Of a stretch of DNA of 64,000 nucleotides, positions 10,999 through 22,603 are shown one piece after another; the stretch's first letter is position 1; each line of letters opens with the position of its first letter. The notes under the pieces were generated by a model that saw only the letters and a program-made list of their open reading frames with translations, had not been told where the DNA came from and did not search any database. Location of the stretch: positions 34,071 to 98,070 of the forward strand of contig NW_026516810.1 of assembly GCF_025766255.1 (NCBI RefSeq), given 5' to 3'. The translations under genes were made by a program, and so were the position numbers. Source of the stretch: Zychaea mexicana (lineage: Eukaryota > Mucoromycota > Mucoromycetes > Mucorales > Lichtheimiaceae).

Positions 10999-12670
10999 AA
11001 TAAGACACCTTTGATGTATCATTGTATTGTACCAAAGAAAGAATGTATACTTTTATATCAACACGGCACCTAGTCTGCTATTATCATCTCTTCTTGTTCG
11101 GTGCATACAACGCAGCACACATTATAATGCAGAGAAAATAAAGGATATTCAAGATTATTAGATAGATGGTATATAGAACTGCTAAGTGTCCATGTTTTAT
11201 TTGGGTCGCTCATTCACTTTCAATTACAACGTTTCTTTTACCGCTTTCAATGCCGTTAGAGAAGGTTTGTTTTATAACAAAAAAAAAGAACATGAGATGA
11301 TCTTCATTCTGTTTATGATACTTGAACAGGCTCAGTAAATAAAAAAAACAGGCGTCAAGCTCTTTATGCATGTAATCTATCATATGTGCATGGTAGTGCT
11401 TAAGGAGGGCATGCTCCGCACTTACAACATGTTTTATCTCGACCGCACGCCGTGGCTGTGTATTATACCCACACGGAAATAAATCCGGAAACCCGCATGA
11501 ACCGCCATACAATAAGGGTTTTCGGGGGGCGCGTGTGTGTATACATACTGTATATAAACTGCCCTCACCAAAAACAAAATCAGTTACAAGGACAAAGCCA
11601 AGACATGAAAGAAAACACGAAAGTTGACGGTACACTAGAGTGAATTTAAGGGGCCAAGAAACGATATAGAATCAACTGTAGTGAGGCCCCTTTGTTACTC
11701 TTCCACACCCCCTCTTTATTACTTCTGGGCGGTTTTGATAGAATTCCTGGGCATAACAAGGCTTGGTATTTCTCTATACTGGATGGACACTACAACCCAT
11801 CTTTGTCGATGTTGATCGTCAGTACGGTAGGGGTGAATAAATATTTGTCTTGGTAACGTCTTGGCTTTTTTGTTTCCACAAATGTATGTCCAAAGGGAAA
11901 CGATAGTTGATAGCTACACCAGCTCATGTTGAAAACCACGCTGTACTTACTATTATTCTAGGAGGGCTCAAAGAAAAAGAAGAGGAAAAAGATGTATGTG
12001 CATGTATACGACTTTATATATTCATCATTATTCCAAGGGGAGATATACATACAGACATCACCCTCCATGCTGCCTCCTTAGAGATGTATTATTAGACGAA
12101 GACGAAGAAGAAAATGGAAGATCCAATCTTAATCTATCATTTGCATCACTAATTCGTCTGTTGTTAGGGACACGAAGCATCACCAGTGCTGCTTTCTCAC
12201 TTGGGGCAAGAAGCTTGCATGAACATTCCATAAGCAACCGTTAAAGAAAGAGAGAGGGGGGTCAGGGCCAGTCTAAATTTTGTGTGTGGTGTACATGCAT
12301 CATCATGTACGATATATACGGGACGGCAGTGCAGGTCATTTGAAACGTTTGATCGAGATACATCATGGTCTGGTCGCTGTCTTTCTAACGTCGAATTGAC
12401 AAATCGTCCTTTTCTTAAAGATATGGATGTACTCTATATATACATATATATATATTGGAAAGATGGGCATAAGGCTTTTGATGATCTAGCGCACGCACGA
12501 ACCCAAATATTGTAATTATAAAAAAAAGGAAGAATTTCGTTATATAAAAACAGGGACTTTCAACCTGCAGCTCCATTGCTTTTTTCTTCCACACTTTTTT
12601 TTTTCCGTACCTTAAAAAAGATAACAAAAAAGTTGCAAAAGGTTTCGTTAATCAAACAGAGACGGTCCTC
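10999..12670. other. Intergenic region
   Basis: About 1.7 kb without a supported gene. A 141-codon minus-strand ORF (11635-11210) begins with a hydrophobic stretch but lacks family features and exon context. A small TA repeat lies near 12434-12456. Confidence 0.4.
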
Positions 12671-14134
12671 ATGACCGTAGCAACACCAGCAACTGAAGCA
12701 ACTTTTACCTCTTCTTCTTCTTTTCCGCATTCTTCTTTTACTACTTCTACTTCTTCCTTTCCTTCTTCTTATAACGACGACAGCAAATACGACGCTAAAA
12801 CTTCTCAGAAACCAGCGGCATCAGAAGACGAAGACGACGACGACGTCATTCTCACGATCGAACAACAACGACAACCTTTAATAATGACAGCTACTAGTAG
12901 TAGTAGTAGTAGTAACAATAATAAGGACACTGCTATTAGTATCGTGGTGGTAGAGGACGTCGACACCACTTCCAACAACACCAACAATTACAATGAAAAA
13001 CAGCGAGAACAGCAGCAAAGAAATGTTACTTTTCGCGAAAGACTCAGCTTTGACCGAACTCCTTCTTATTACAGTGAGGAGATGCCCATGAACCCTTGGG
13101 AGAGTACATACAGCAGCAAGCGCCAAATGCTCCGACAATTGACCTCCTTTTTCTTCGTCCTGGTCATCACCGTGGGGATCCCCTTGACACTCTACTTTAC
13201 CACCCGGAACCATATTGAAGCCATCCATTCTTTGCTGATCTGCGCTGTGTTGCCACTCCTGTACACCATCCATGTCCTCATCCGTCACAGGCGGCTCGAC
13301 GTGTTTAGCTTTTTGTTAATGTTGGATTATGTGATTGCTGGCTTGGTCTCCCTGGCAACAGGTACTTTAAAACTCTTTATTTCATTCTAGTACATATATA
13401 ACGATACAAAAGTATATATGCATCAAGACGAGTCGCGAAAAATTGAGGAAAGCTCGGAAACAATGAGACAGAGGATGCAATGTTTTATTAATAGAAGCAT
13501 GCATATATATCTCTTAGGCGACGCAACAATCACTACTTTACGCGACTCGGCAGCGACAGCCGTCGTTTCCTTGGTATTCTATGCAACCATGATCCCGCTC
13601 CGAATACGGGTCCCACGACGACTACGCAAGAAAGAAGAAGAAGAAAATAAAGAGGACACATGGTTTACCAATATTCGACCACTCACGTTTATTCTCAGCA
13701 CGGAAATGTTGATCGATCCGCATGCCAAATACCGGTGGATCAATGCAAAAGGGATGCGCCAAGAAATGAGTGTGGTGGACTGGATCTGGTCAGTGCGCAA
13801 GGTCCGTATCTACCACTACTGGTTGACGGGCGGATGGGCGACCTGTTTATTGGTGGACTATATTATCCGTGTCATCATGGTCCTTGGCACCAATGTCTCC
13901 GTACACATGGTCTATCTCTCTGGGAGTATCATTGTCATGATCGAACTAGTGATTATGACCGCACTGGGCGTGATTGTCGCGGTGCTCACCCGGCGCGTCA
14001 CGAGAGATTGGGTGCGAGACAATGATTATACCGAGAAATATGGATGGAAGGTCGAGCAGTTGCGGCCTTCTTCTGAAGATAGCGACAGTAATGGCCAAGA
14101 AGAAGAGTATGATGACCCTCATCATGATGTATAG
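12671..14134 (+). CDS. Multi-pass membrane protein, VC0807-like family (2 exons)
   Basis: Exons 12671-13361 and 13518-14134 (1308 nt, 435 aa), joined through a GTACTT...TTAG intron in phase 1. The first ~130 residues are Ser/Thr-, Asp/Glu- and Asn-rich and probably disordered. Then come paired hydrophobic helices: LTSFFFVLVITVGIPLTLYF, then IHSLLICAVLPLLYTIHVLI, the short basic RHRRLDVFS loop, and a helix ending LVSLATGD. The pattern of a P-L-L-Y helix, a basic R-R-x-D loop and a helix ending in L-A-T-G-D recalls the bacterial VC0807 family, here repeated in the second exon. Function unknown. Acidic C-terminal tail. The family is assigned by pattern only. Confidence 0.6.
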
Positions 14135-14841
14135 TCTTTTTATTATTACTACTCTTATTATTACTTTTATTCCTAATATTTTCTCTCCCCAATGTTGTTT
14201 TCTCCCTCTCTGTTTCTCTCTAGTTTTCTTACCAAGATTCGTATTTTTATATAACTAATGCACTTTTACATAATGTTCGTCTTTGCACCCCCTCCGCCAG
14301 TGTACATAAACAAGAAAATTACTATCTTAGAATTGCCCAGTTGCTGGCGTTTGTCTGTCTTTCTGTCTGTCTGTTGTTTGTGTGACAAAAACAAAACTTG
14401 GCGCTGGAATGACAGCTTGGCGTTTGCTTGTGCTGGGCAACTCATAAAACACAGCGACACCCCTTACGAGCTCTTTGATTTTATCATGCCTCCAAGCAAT
14501 CACCTTGATGAATTCGTATCCATCAACTATACACTATTATAGGGAGAAACACTATTCATTTCAAGGTAGAAATGTATTCCTTATTGTTGTCCGTTATTCA
14601 TCAACATCACTAGATCACACTAATCATATAGTATCGTACTATGTACTACATGATACATAGTCTTAATCTCTCCCTATTAGATCCTTAACGGAAACCTTTC
14701 TTTTTCAAAAAGCAAAATGGTTCTTATTTTAATTCTGTTGTTGTGACTTTATAGGATATAAATTACGTGATCTATGCATCAAAGTCTTCTAAAACAAAAT
14801 ATAAAGATGGATTCATTGGTTAAGACTTGTACGCTAGACAC
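14135..14841. other. Convergent intergenic region
   Basis: About 700 bp between two convergent genes, T-rich at the start. No coding or RNA feature recognised. Confidence 0.4.
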
Positions 14842-16696
14842 CTACCACAAACACACACAATCCCACTTCTTAGATAAACGTTCACCTTCATCAATACCGT
14901 TGATAGCATGGAATACAAAGGCCATGCCATTGGCCGCACATTGCATGCCAAATCCCTTGTACAATCCACGAATACCCCAAGCGCTGCTCAAAGTATTTGT
15001 TGCCTTTTTCTTTGATGGTGGCGGAGGCAAGAAATCATCTTCACTATCACTTGTAGTAGTATCCGATAACGATGACGACTTTTTCTTGGTATTATGAACG
15101 GCAGACGAGCGCTTTTCCTTTGTTCCTTCCTCCTTCATGATCTTGTACAATGCATCCAATACCCCCTTGTAAGGCACTGGGCGAATAGCAACGGCTGTTT
15201 CATATCTTTGTTGTTCCTTGTTCGATGATGATGATGATGATGTTGGTACCTGCACATGCAGTCGTTTTCGGATCGTTTCCAAAGGAAGTGTGACCAATAA
15301 GCCCAAGGTTCGGATCGTCAGTTCTGCAGCACCATAGAGAATAGGTGAGTCTTGAGCTGAAATGCCCAATGTGCGGTCAATAACAATAGGGATGCTGCTC
15401 GCTAATAAAGGTCGGACGGTATGGTACAGGATCGTTGGTGCAAGGTTTTGTGACAGGTAAATGGCGCGGACACCGCCTTCTTCACGCACCATTGTGCGGA
15501 AAGCGTGGATGATGCCCTTGTATTTACTGTTCTGTGGCGATGCTGACTGTATTATTAATCTGACCATATTTGTTTGTCGTGGTGAGTTCAAGTCTATCCT
15601 CTGTCAACTGTATTTCCACAGACAGGCTTCTTTTATAAACCAAATTACCTTGTACGGATAATCTCCAATGGACTTAGCAGCACACCTACTACAATGTGAC
15701 TCACAACCATGGTGATCAAGTTGGGACCAATGCGCTCAAGATGCATAAGGGGTATAGTATCGTCGTACAGACCAAACACGTCGTTCAAGGTACTTTCGAA
15801 TCCGGGTTGCAAACATCCCCACAACATTTCATACATCCAAGTGACGCGCTGTCCTAGATACATATATTTGTTAGCCCCCTTTTCTTATTTGTCATCCTTT
15901 CTTCGTTTGCATTTTACCTTTAAATAACGATTTCCATCCTTCTGTCGGTTGTTTCATGATACGGCCCAGAATATCCAACACGCCACCATCCATGGGCGCC
16001 ATTTGATAGACAGGTCTGGATTGATCATCATAAACGCTACGACTACTACCCGTTTCTGTGTTGCTCAAATCGTTTCGACTACGACGCATCTTTGATTTAC
16101 TGCTCCATTGGCTACTCGTTTCTGTCTTTTGTTGTTGCTGTTGAGGTCGCGTTCCAAAAAATCCTCCTTCTTCGTCTGAAGAAGACGACGATAACAACTC
16201 GTCAAACGACCGTGTATTCTATTTCCCAAAAAAAAAAAATTAGTACCTTTTAATGTACCACCCGTGGTCTGTAATAGTAATAGTTTTGACACTTCGAGAG
16301 AGAGAGGAGAATCAAACTTACATTGGCAGTTGTAGTTGTCGTTGTTGTTGGTTCTTGTACTAATACAGCTGCGTTGTTTCGAAATCCAAAGACCTCGACA
16401 CTTTCATGAGGCGCATATTGAACCTGCAGCAAAGTCGTGCCGACTTCAAATGGGCTGGTAAACATGGTCATGAAATATTTAAAGGCAGCGAAACTGGTGA
16501 ATTTGGTCGTGGTGCTTTTTAATGGAATGCCCTGATCGTAATCGACAAACACTTGTGGTGTGTGACCCGGGATTGAATCGCTCGAAGGGAGGGATGTGTA
16601 GTTGTGTTGGTGGTGTAAACCCGGTGTATAGTATGGACGCAGCGGGTTGTACCCGGCTTGCTGTTGCCCCGTGGTTTGGTAGTCCCTCATTGACAT
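14842..16696 (-). CDS. UGO1: Mitochondrial outer-membrane fusion protein Ugo1 (carrier-family fold)
   Basis: Exons 16696-16322, 16218-15918, 15853-15649, 15559-14842 (1599 nt, 532 aa; yeast Ugo1 is 502 aa). Phases agree across all three GT-AG introns. The 15649/15559 join restores the carrier signature SPLEIIRTRLIIQSASPQ, where the PLExxRTR motif closes a helix. A second, degenerate copy is TLPLETIRKRLHVQ. The segment RGLYKGFGMQC matches the end of a carrier repeat. Fungal Ugo1 links Fzo1 and Mgm1 during mitochondrial fusion and has lost transport activity. The N-terminal region is Ser/Thr/Gln-rich and hydrophilic. Alternative: another degenerate mitochondrial carrier; length and layout favour Ugo1. 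Confidence 0.75.
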
Positions 16697-17278
16697 TGTT
16701 TTGTCTGTGACAAGTTTATTTACTACGAGGTTAAGAAAAGAGAGGGAGAAGAGACGTACACCGTGTGACCCAAACCAACCAACCGCCGCGGTTTGTATGG
16801 GATCGTCGGGTTCGGGATTTTCAACACTATCACTTTATGCCAAAGAGTTTTATGCACGGCTATGTAGTATGACTATTTTTTATCCTACACTTTTTGTTGA
16901 GAAAAATGTATACAGCAATGTAAGACATGTATTTTCGCGCCTACAGTAGACTTCATTCGCTTTGAACTCATGGCGTATGTTTAGATCTAGCGCTAATACT
17001 ATAGCAACACTCTGTGTGTTAGAATAGAAGAATGCTCTTTGTATTTATATATATAGTTACGAATGATGGATATATGCACGGTTGAAGATGACGGATGACG
17101 CTGATGATGATGATGATGATGATGAGGAGGAGGAGGGCGGAAGGAAGATTGCAGAACTCTTATGGTTAGAAAGGAATACAAGTATAAGCTGTACGAACGG
17201 TAGTAGTAGTAGTAGAAGTAGTAGTTGCGAGGGAAGGGGAATTAAAAGATTAGTGTGGTAGAAAGTACAAAAAAGGGT
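16697..17278. other. Intergenic region upstream of UGO1
   Basis: About 580 bp containing the UGO1 promoter side and the 3' region of the permease gene. A GAT trinucleotide run lies near 17100-17126 and an AGT run near 17200-17223. No further gene recognised. Confidence 0.4.
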
Positions 17279-19568
17279 TTAGGGTCTATACATAAATTGA
17301 ATGTCATGAACATCTGTCAGGTTTATGAAACCATGACCATCAGTAGTACTGTTACCGGTAGTAACAAAACTGGCACGTTTCTTCTTGACAATACTCTCGG
17401 TGCTGTCATTATTCCAGCCGCTATCCAATGCCACCTCGTCTTGTGCTGCCAAACGATTGTCTCGATCGCGATACAAGCTCCGTCCAATATAATACAACAA
17501 ACAGATCGACACAAGCTCGGCGAAAATAAACATGATCATGATAGGAATTGCTGCGGTGGGATCACCATCGCCATATGGATCATCCTTGCCATAACGACGC
17601 AGCAATATGGGACCGATGAAATGTCCCAGGTTGATGGCAAACACATTGGTGACAATATAAAAGATGGCTTTGGTATAGCCAGAGACGTTGCTAGAAATCA
17701 AGGCTTGCGTACCGGCAGTGGCGAAATTCGTCGGCGAGAAGACCAGACCCACCATTTTCCCCGTTGTAGCATTCAGAGAAGAGCAAACTGCCAAGATGAT
17801 CATGCCGATCAATGGAATAAACGAGAAGCCAGTAACGGTGTAGGCGATATGGTTCCGTAACCGGGATTTTAAAACTTGGCGTGCATAAAAGACGTATGTC
17901 AGGATATCATAGATGCCGCGTGGAAGATTCAATGCAACAGATTTTGGACCCTGATAGTGTATAGTTAGAAAAGCGTGACCCCATGTGTGGTGGTTTTGTT
18001 AGCATATGTGTTGTTTTAAGTACTGGTAGTAATAGTAGTAGTAGTAGTACACTAATAAAGTTTTTTCTTCTTTTTCTTACATTAAATCCCATTTCTTGGA
18101 TGATTTGGGCGCTAAAGTCACCAATGCAGCCCATTGGCATACTGACGAGAAACGCAATCACTGCTTGACAGTAGTATCGGGGTTCGCTCAATGCTTCTTG
18201 TATATGGGACCAATGGATTTGAGTGTCGCGCACCATGGCGTTTTCACTCACGCGTGCATCCACAATATCTTCTTGCTCGGCCGATAGTCCAAATCTCTTG
18301 GAATAGGGATCGTCAGGTAAATAAATGCACGAAGCAATGCTAGCTGCTATGGTGATGGTCCCCCAAATCAACGTGACCCTAAATGCATTGTAAATAAAGA
18401 AAATATTAATGTGTGTTATTAACGCCTAGCATAAATGTAAATTCTTCTACATATGTAAAACACATGTGTCATTAATTAGCAGGAAGAAATAATACTTGCC
18501 ATTTCCAAGCGCTTATGCCGTGTGCATCTAATAAATAATAATAATAATAAACAATGGTGGTTTCATTAGCAACAATAACAACGAAGAAGAAGAAGAAGTA
18601 ATAGTAGATATATGACAACACTTACCACCAACGTGACTAAATCCAAAAGTTAAAAGACTGCCAAACGACACAGCAGCAGTCATTGCAGTATAACAAAAGC
18701 CGATATACAGCAACTGTTCCGAGCGACGATAGATGGATTTGATGAGTATAAAAGCTGCAGGCAGGACAGCAGCTTCACACATGCCCAATAAAATGCGACA
18801 TGCCAGCAATCCCTGGAAATTCGTGCATGCCATCATGCATGTAAGCACTATGCCCCACAAGACCATCGTCATGCTCATCACTTTGGCCGGACGAAACTTG
18901 TGTACCAGGTAAAACCCTGCGGGTATCTATAGTTTGTCATTATTAACACTATACATCAAGATTGTAGAAAAACATACAAGATCCCCTTTTATGATATGTA
19001 GTAGAGATCCAAGAAAGCAACAAACAACAACATACCAACATAGCCATTGTACCTAGATGGAGCGACGGACCAAGCCAACGAAATTGGTCAAGTGTAACAT
19101 CTGTGTTACCATACATGCCCAATGGTCCTGTATAATTCAGCACTTGTTTATCGATTTGCTGTATGATTGTTATTATTATTATTTAGTTCTGGGGAACAAC
19201 GGCCATCAAGAAAAATGAAAGGATGATGGGGGAGGGGGGGAAGGTACCTGAAGGAACATGATTACTGCCAAGAAGGGCAGGATCCTAAAGTTAATCCTAT
19301 AGATAACTTTCCCGTCTGACGACGATGCAGCAGTTGACCCTTTTTCCTTTTTCTTTTCCGGCAGTGACGACAACCCGTTGTTGTTGTCTTCCGACGACGA
19401 AAAAGAAGGAGCAATGCCATAATCCTCTTGGAACACGATTGACGAGTCACGATGACCACTGCTTAATGCAAAAGAGTCATGGCGCAGAATCACTCGGTCT
19501 TTGTTGTCATTGTCTTTACTTTTCTCTGGGTCGTGGCTGCTGTGGTTGTGGTGGTTGGGAAGAAGCAT
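17279..19568 (-). CDS. Major facilitator transporter, anion:cation symporter (Dal5-like) family
   Basis: Six exons on the minus strand: 19568-19248, 19158-19036, 18926-18626, 18527-18500, 18378-18081, 17950-17279 (1743 nt, 580 aa). Exon 4 is 28 nt. Intron 4 (18499-18379) keeps the frame only if its donor is GCAAGT, i.e. a GC-AG intron. Family traits: a long hydrophilic N-terminus, QIDKQVLNYTG at the end of helix 1 (like the D-K/R-x-N-I-G-N-A position of Dal5/Tna1), FQGLLACRILLGMCEAAVLP (helix 4, R-x-x-L-G-x-x-E), then SAWKWVTLIWGTITI and a long loop before the C-terminal bundle. Such permeases import organic anions, vitamins or allantoate; the substrate cannot be read from sequence. Confidence 0.88.
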
Positions 19569-20110
19569 AAAATAGTGAATAGTATATAGAAAAGTGAGAA
19601 ACCCATATTTTTTTTTCTCTCTGATCTAATACGTAGTGGTTTCTAATAATGCCAAGGCTAAAGATGGTAAAGGTCCGCTCTCCCCTCCCTCTCTCTCTCT
19701 CTCTGTCCCTTTATTCTCTCCGCTTAGCCCAAATGTTAGGCAAAGCGGGAAATAGGTACCACCTTGATTCTTTTCCGCCAATTCTTAACTATTGAAACCT
19801 CGGGTTTCATATTCTTTTGCCCAGGAGTCATAATGTTTTATATTTAATTTACCAGACGAAATAAACAATGATGCAGCAAACAAGTACTACTGTATCCCAT
19901 GTGTCTTTTATGCCAACACTTTATATGTAAAAGAGAGAGAGAGAGAGTGTGTGTGTGTGTATCTATAATATAATATTTTCACACACTATTAGCTCTGTTT
20001 CTTTTTTGTATTTGTACAATCTACTATTTTGGTGGGTTGGGGGCGGGGTTGTGTTTACATGAGACAAAATAGAGTAAACATGAAGGGCACGTATAGAGGG
20101 TGGGGGAATA
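19569..20110. other. Intergenic region
   Basis: About 540 bp between two minus-strand genes. It contains short GA/GT microsatellite runs near 19933-19961 and a CT run near 19690. No gene recognised. Confidence 0.4.
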
Positions 20111-22258
20111 TCATTTTACAATCAATTGATCCAAAGAACGACATTGTATAGTGCTGGTATAACAACACCATGGATCATCGTTCCCTTGATCCTCATAAGC
20201 ATCAGACAGAACAAACCGAGGCAATGCATTGATGGTCACCAACTGAACAAGTCGGATCGGATAATCATCAAAAGCTAGCAGTACGCCGGAATAATCCGTC
20301 AATGAAACGCCTTGCAACACAATCTTTTGCATGACATGATTGGGCATGTACAGTGTAAATGATGCATTATTTCTTTTCTGCGACAAGAGTAGCAAGCTGC
20401 AATCGACGAGGGCGAGCTGATTGAGCCGTGGACATCGAAGAATGACTGAATCGAGCGCTGAATCGCATACCCAGCTACGTTTGAGGATCATTGCGCGGAG
20501 TGGATGATGATGATGTTGCTGTTCTTTTGGGTCGACAACAGTAACCGAGGCGTTTCGTTGGCCGCGCTCTAAACTGACAGCTTCGGCATTGAGTTGGCGG
20601 AGAAACGGTAAATGTGTCAGGAGCATGTCGATGTTTAATGTATGCGGAAAATCACTACTACTACTACTACTAGTACTACTGCTGCTGCTGCTGCTGCCTG
20701 CTCCTACTATATCTTCTTGCTGTTGTTTGCCAATCAAGTCGAGCTGAACAATGTTGCTGCTGTTGTTGTAAGAGTGGATGGGGTGATGAAACTTTAAACG
20801 TATATCAAAGAGATCGACGGGTGCATCTGCAAGTGCATGTTGAATGTCCGATGTGGTGCATTTGTTGTTATGGTAGTAAGGGTGGTGGTGGTGATAATGG
20901 CGTTGGAGGTCATGGGGCGTCCTCGTCGTCGTCAAAGTAGATGGTTGCATTCTCATTCTCGTCATTAGATTATGATGACTACTCCGAGAAAGAGGATGTT
21001 TGGATGAAGAACGCAGACACGCTATGAAACGCACTAGCTCATTTTGAATTTGACCCAAATGATCAAGCGATAATCCGTGTCTCGTTAGCACCACATCGTA
21101 TTGGCTGTTGTTGTTGTTCGGAGATGATAAAGTCGACGACGATGTCGACTCCGTAATGATATGACTACCGAGTTTCAGCCGATCAAGGTTTAAATAGGTG
21201 GATAGTATATATTCCATCCATCCACTCGTCATGATAGCATCGTAACCATGAAAGGGAGCTGTTGTGGTTATGCAAAGACGCTGCAGCTGTTGGAGTGGAA
21301 GCCCGCGCTTTTTCTTGCTAGTATCACCCCTCGTGGTAATGTCATCATCATCGTCGCTGTTGCTATCTGGCGGAATAATGGTATCATTGTTATAGGGCAG
21401 GTGACATAGAAACTCCACAGAGAGATTCAGGTCCGTCAGAGTAGGACACGCTTGGTGGATCATTTCTAGATGGTCGACCCGAAGTGCCCTAAATATCTTT
21501 TGCAGTGAAAGTGAGCGCAAGTTGCTTGGTATCGATTTGAATAGTATTTGATCCATGGAGGATGGCATTGCTGCTGCTGGATCGTAGCTGGTATAATACA
21601 ACATTTCTTGATCGTAATAGTCGTCCACATATTCATTGTTGCTAGGATCGTCATGATCAGAGCTGAAATCGTCGTCCTCGTCTTCTTCTTCATAGTGAAA
21701 GTAAAGTCTATCGATTTGCTGCTGCTGCTGCTGCTGTTGTAAACATTTCCGTCGCCGTCGATCATGATTTTGGCAATCATAGTCAAGTGTCAGATGGTAT
21801 AACGACGGAAACAGCGATACCGGGAGCTGTTGCAGCTGCATGATGCCAATAACATTGAGGTGAAGCACGTCAATGTTGGGACACAGTTCGCACAGTTCTC
21901 GCCAATCGTGTAGAGATAATAAGCTACTGCCGCTCTTAGTGTCGCTATTCTGAAAAGACACCTCGCGTACCCATTGACCTGGGTCTGGATAATAATGAAG
22001 AGCAGAAGGATTATGATGATATCGTTCTTGATGTTGTCGGGCATGCTTCAGGAATGTGTGGTAGCGTTTCCGTGTCGAAACGTCGATGGCCTTGTACAAG
22101 AAGCGCCGAAAAAATGCATACCACTGACGATTGACTTTGCAACAGGATCCGTGATCGTGCCGTGCAAGTTGATCGGCAATGGCGGTCAGGATCTCTACTG
22201 GCAAGAGAGAAACTGGGTTTGTCTTGCTCCGCAAAAGCTGCTGTTCTGAGTGTGGCAT
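20111..22258 (-). CDS. F-box / leucine-rich-repeat-like protein
   Basis: Single-exon gene, 715 aa, ATG at 22258. The N-terminus has an F-box: SLLPVEILTAIADQLARHD (residues about 17-35), then a C-C-K-V-N-R-Q-W-Y segment like the usual V-C-r-x-W. The rest alternates LRR-like pieces (LYHLTLDYDC, LRSLSLQKIF, LTDLNLSVEF, LQRLCITTT, LNQLALVDCS) with low-complexity inserts (Gln, Asp/Glu, His, Ser runs). F-box proteins recruit substrates to SCF ubiquitin ligases through Skp1; the substrate is unknown. It is divergent from the PDH E1-alpha gene, with a GA-rich leader just upstream. Confidence 0.8.
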   Translation of the reverse strand: MPHSEQQLLRSKTNPVSLLPVEILTAIADQLARHDHGSCCKVNRQWYAFFRRFLYKAIDVSTRKRYHTFLKHARQHQERYHHNPSALHYYPDPGQWVREVSFQNSDTKSGSSLLSLHDWRELCELCPNIDVLHLNVIGIMQLQQLPVSLFPSLYHLTLDYDCQNHDRRRRKCLQQQQQQQQIDRLYFHYEEEDEDDDFSSDHDDPSNNEYVDDYYDQEMLYYTSYDPAAAMPSSMDQILFKSIPSNLRSLSLQKIFRALRVDHLEMIHQACPTLTDLNLSVEFLCHLPYNNDTIIPPDSNSDDDDDITTRGDTSKKKRGLPLQQLQRLCITTTAPFHGYDAIMTSGWMEYILSTYLNLDRLKLGSHIITESTSSSTLSSPNNNNSQYDVVLTRHGLSLDHLGQIQNELVRFIACLRSSSKHPLSRSSHHNLMTRMRMQPSTLTTTRTPHDLQRHYHHHHPYYHNNKCTTSDIQHALADAPVDLFDIRLKFHHPIHSYNNSSNIVQLDLIGKQQQEDIVGAGSSSSSSSTSSSSSSDFPHTLNIDMLLTHLPFLRQLNAEAVSLERGQRNASVTVVDPKEQQHHHHPLRAMILKRSWVCDSALDSVILRCPRLNQLALVDCSLLLLSQKRNNASFTLYMPNHVMQKIVLQGVSLTDYSGVLLAFDDYPIRLVQLVTINALPRFVLSDAYEDQGNDDPWCCYTSTIQCRSLDQLIVK

Positions 22259-22603
22259 GTAAAAAGCACAGAGAATGAGAGAGAAAGAGAGAAAGAGAGA
22301 AAGAGAAAGGAAGAAGAAGAAGAAGAAGAAGAAGAGAGAAGGAATGATCTTTTGTACAGGGCAGGGCAGGACAGGTCAGGACAGGGCTCATGATTTATCA
22401 AAACTGAAATGTTGCAGGATTACTCTTGGGATAACCCGAGCTCCGATCTCAGCGATCCTTCCTTTCATTTAATCTGTAATCAATCATCACTCTCGCTCTC
22501 TCTCCGCACCACGCACCCAATTTCAAATGCATGAAATTGATGTCGTCTCCGCCGTCGTCCGCTTTTTCTTCCTTCCGCTCTTTCACTCTTTTAATTAGAC
22601 ATC
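22259..22603. promoter_or_regulatory. Divergent promoter region between F-box gene and PDA1
   Basis: 345 bp shared between head-to-head genes. It holds a GA/GAA tract (22272-22340) and CT-rich runs near 22490-22505. Several GGACAGG/GGGCAGG repeats lie at 22358-22386. No specific factor site assigned. Confidence 0.45.

Noticed and set aside
11210..11635. 141-codon minus-strand ORF with a signal-peptide-like start
   Set aside because: Unusual composition with F and K runs, no recognised family and no supporting exon structure.
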